12,342 nt of DNA. Origin: Candidatus Omnitrophota bacterium. Lineage in GTDB: Bacteria; Omnitrophota; Gorgyraeia; JACOVV01. The notes beneath the pieces are model-generated. The model saw only the letters and a program-made list of their open reading frames with translations. It made no database searches and had not been told where the DNA came from. Position numbers and translations under genes: made by a program. Position 1 is the stretch's first letter, and every line of letters starts with the position of its first letter. The DNA lies in assembly GCA_023248175.1 (NCBI GenBank), contig JAHFFC010000011.1, forward strand, positions 1-12,342, given 5' to 3'. This document shows, in pieces, positions 11,115 to 12,342 of this stretch.

Positions 11115-12342
11115 ATGATACCCCGTTATACCCTCCCTGAGATGGGACGAATCTGGAGTGAAATTAGTAAGCTCCAGAAAATGCTTGAGATAGAATTATT
11201 AGCCTGCGAGGCAATGGCTAAAGAAGGCATAGTTCCTCGAACGGTCCTTCCTAAGCTACGAAGAATCCTCAAAATCAATCCTCAACGAATCCATGAAATT
11301 GAACAAGCGACCCGTCACGATGTCGTGGCGTTTGTCTCTCATCTGGCTGAACAAGCGGGAGAGGCAGGCAAATACATTCACTATGGTCTGACTTCCAGCG
11401 ATGTTCTCGATACAGCTCTGGGCTGTCAGATGACTGAGGCGGCCGATTTACTGATTGAGAGGGTCGTCCAACTCCGAAAGATCTTAGCTCGTCAAGCGCG
11501 CCGTTATGCAAAAACAGTGATGATAGGACGCACTCATGGTGTCCATGCCGAAGCGATAACATTGGGATTAAAGTTTGCCCTTTGGTATGAAGAGATGGGA
11601 CGTGGATTGGGGCGATTCAAGGAATGCCGGACAAGGGTGGCGGTAGGAAAACTCTCCGGCGCCGTCGGGACGTTTGCTCATCTATCGCCTAGGGTAGAAG
11701 CATATGTCTGCCGCAAGCTAGGATTGACTCCTGCGAAAGTTTCTGCTCAGATCCTCCAGCGGGACCGCCACGCAGAGTTTCTTTCCGTGATTGCCTTAAT
11801 TGGGGCGAGCTTAGAAAAGTTTGCTACTGAGATTCGACATTTGCAACGGACTGAAGTTCGGGAAGTCGAAGAGCCATTTGAACCAGACCAGAAAGGCTCC
11901 AGTGCCATGCCGCACAAACGAAACCCGGTTCGGTGTGAGCGGGTCAGCGGGTTAGCGCGTTTACTGCGGGGAAACGCAATAGCAGGGATGGAGAATGTGG
12001 CTCTCTGGCACGAACGGGATATTTCACACTCATCCGTGGAGCGGATAATCTTGCCTGATTCCTGCATCGCTCTCGATTTCATGCTGGCAGAAATGAGTGA
12101 CATTCTCGACCGCCTGCTGGTCTATCCCGATAGAATGAAGGAGAATATTGAATCGAGTGGGGGACTCATTTTTTCACAACGAGTTCTGCTGGTACTCATC
12201 GCTAAAGGGATGAGCCGGGAAGAGGCGTACGCTTTAGTGCAAAGCCATGCGATGCGGACATGGAAAGAGAAAATTCCGCTAAAAGAACTTCTTTTGGCTG
12301 ATCGTCGCCTGGCACGGAAATTGTCACCCCGTGAGATCGAGG
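11115..12342 (+). CDS. purB: Adenylosuccinate lyase PurB (3' end beyond window)
   Basis: The frame stays open from ATG 11115 to the right edge, giving 409 codons of a family usually about 430 long, so only the last helix or so is missing. PurB cleaves SAICAR to AICAR and adenylosuccinate to AMP, releasing fumarate. Catalytic landmarks are H68 (T-R-H-D-V), H89 and T93-S-S-D (Y-I-H-Y-G-L-T-S-S-D), and H141 (G-R-T-H-G-V-H-A-E). The signature loop is G261-S-S-A-M-P-H-K-R-N-P271, with S262 as the likely general base. H-E-R-D-I-S-H-S-S-V-E-R (299-310) follows. The H68/H89/H141 numbering agrees with the Bacillus-type enzyme. GGTGG lies a few nt before the ATG. Its own promoter is at 10921-10949, with repeat D in the leader. 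Confidence 0.96.
   Translation, partial: MIPRYTLPEMGRIWSEISKLQKMLEIELLACEAMAKEGIVPRTVLPKLRRILKINPQRIHEIEQATRHDVVAFVSHLAEQAGEAGKYIHYGLTSSDVLDTALGCQMTEAADLLIERVVQLRKILARQARRYAKTVMIGRTHGVHAEAITLGLKFALWYEEMGRGLGRFKECRTRVAVGKLSGAVGTFAHLSPRVEAYVCRKLGLTPAKVSAQILQRDRHAEFLSVIALIGASLEKFATEIRHLQRTEVREVEEPFEPDQKGSSAMPHKRNPVRCERVSGLARLLRGNAIAGMENVALWHERDISHSSVERIILPDSCIALDFMLAEMSDILDRLLVYPDRMKENIESSGGLIFSQRVLLVLIAKGMSREEAYALVQSHAMRTWKEKIPLKELLLADRRLARKLSPREIE

Noticed and set aside
11275..12103. Minus-strand open frames at 11275-11562 and 11747-12103
   Set aside because: Both lie antisense to purB, whose plus-strand frame carries all catalytic motifs.

Overview
The window is bacterial chromosome, densely packed with core metabolic genes that are separated, and in places overwritten, by short palindromic repeats. 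Base composition looks balanced (estimated by eye). The gene content suggests a menaquinone-using bacterium with anaerobic or microaerophilic carbon metabolism. It has a ferredoxin-dependent 2-oxoacid oxidoreductase, the radical-SAM futalosine route to menaquinone (MqnE), radical-SAM ThiC and a 2-Cys peroxiredoxin. No gene here fixes the phylum. A Nitrospirota-like or candidate-phylum bacterium is a guess from gene content and repeat style.

Left part (1-4209, minus strand). The first 17 codons of leuD run off the left edge. Read along the minus strand, a four-gene cluster precedes it: a two-CBS protein (4209-3730), the gamma/alpha fusion subunit of a 2-oxoacid:ferredoxin oxidoreductase (korA-like, 3654-1819), its TPP- and FeS-binding beta subunit (korB-like, 1822-770), and a zinc-ribbon plus two-CBS protein (773-228). 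The last three genes overlap by 4 bp each. The layout suggests an oxidoreductase bracketed by two nucleotide-sensing proteins.

Middle (4405-8378, plus strand). A VOC/glyoxalase-fold gene, mqnE and thiC are followed by a RHH antitoxin/MazF-type toxin pair with its own promoter and candidate operator, then xseB. Right part: ahpC (minus), an orphan HisKA-like protein (minus) with a near-consensus promoter, a PTR1-like SDR reductase (plus), and purB (plus). purB is open at the right edge with about 409 codons present.

The most unusual content is the set of short non-coding mobile-like elements. Family A (88-220, 4222-4329, 5984-6092), element B (4813-4900) and element C (9979-10129) are palindromic. 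A2, A3, B and C are flanked by direct repeats that look like target-site duplications of about 6-9 bp. Removing B and A3 in silico restores plausible older gene ends. The VOC gene would have ended in an ATGA overlap with mqnE, and mqnE would have ended at a TAG just before thiC. In the present genes, the C-terminal residues of both proteins are encoded by repeat DNA. Element D sits in the purB leader, and two degenerate heptamer arrays lie at 3698-3725 and 9926-9953.
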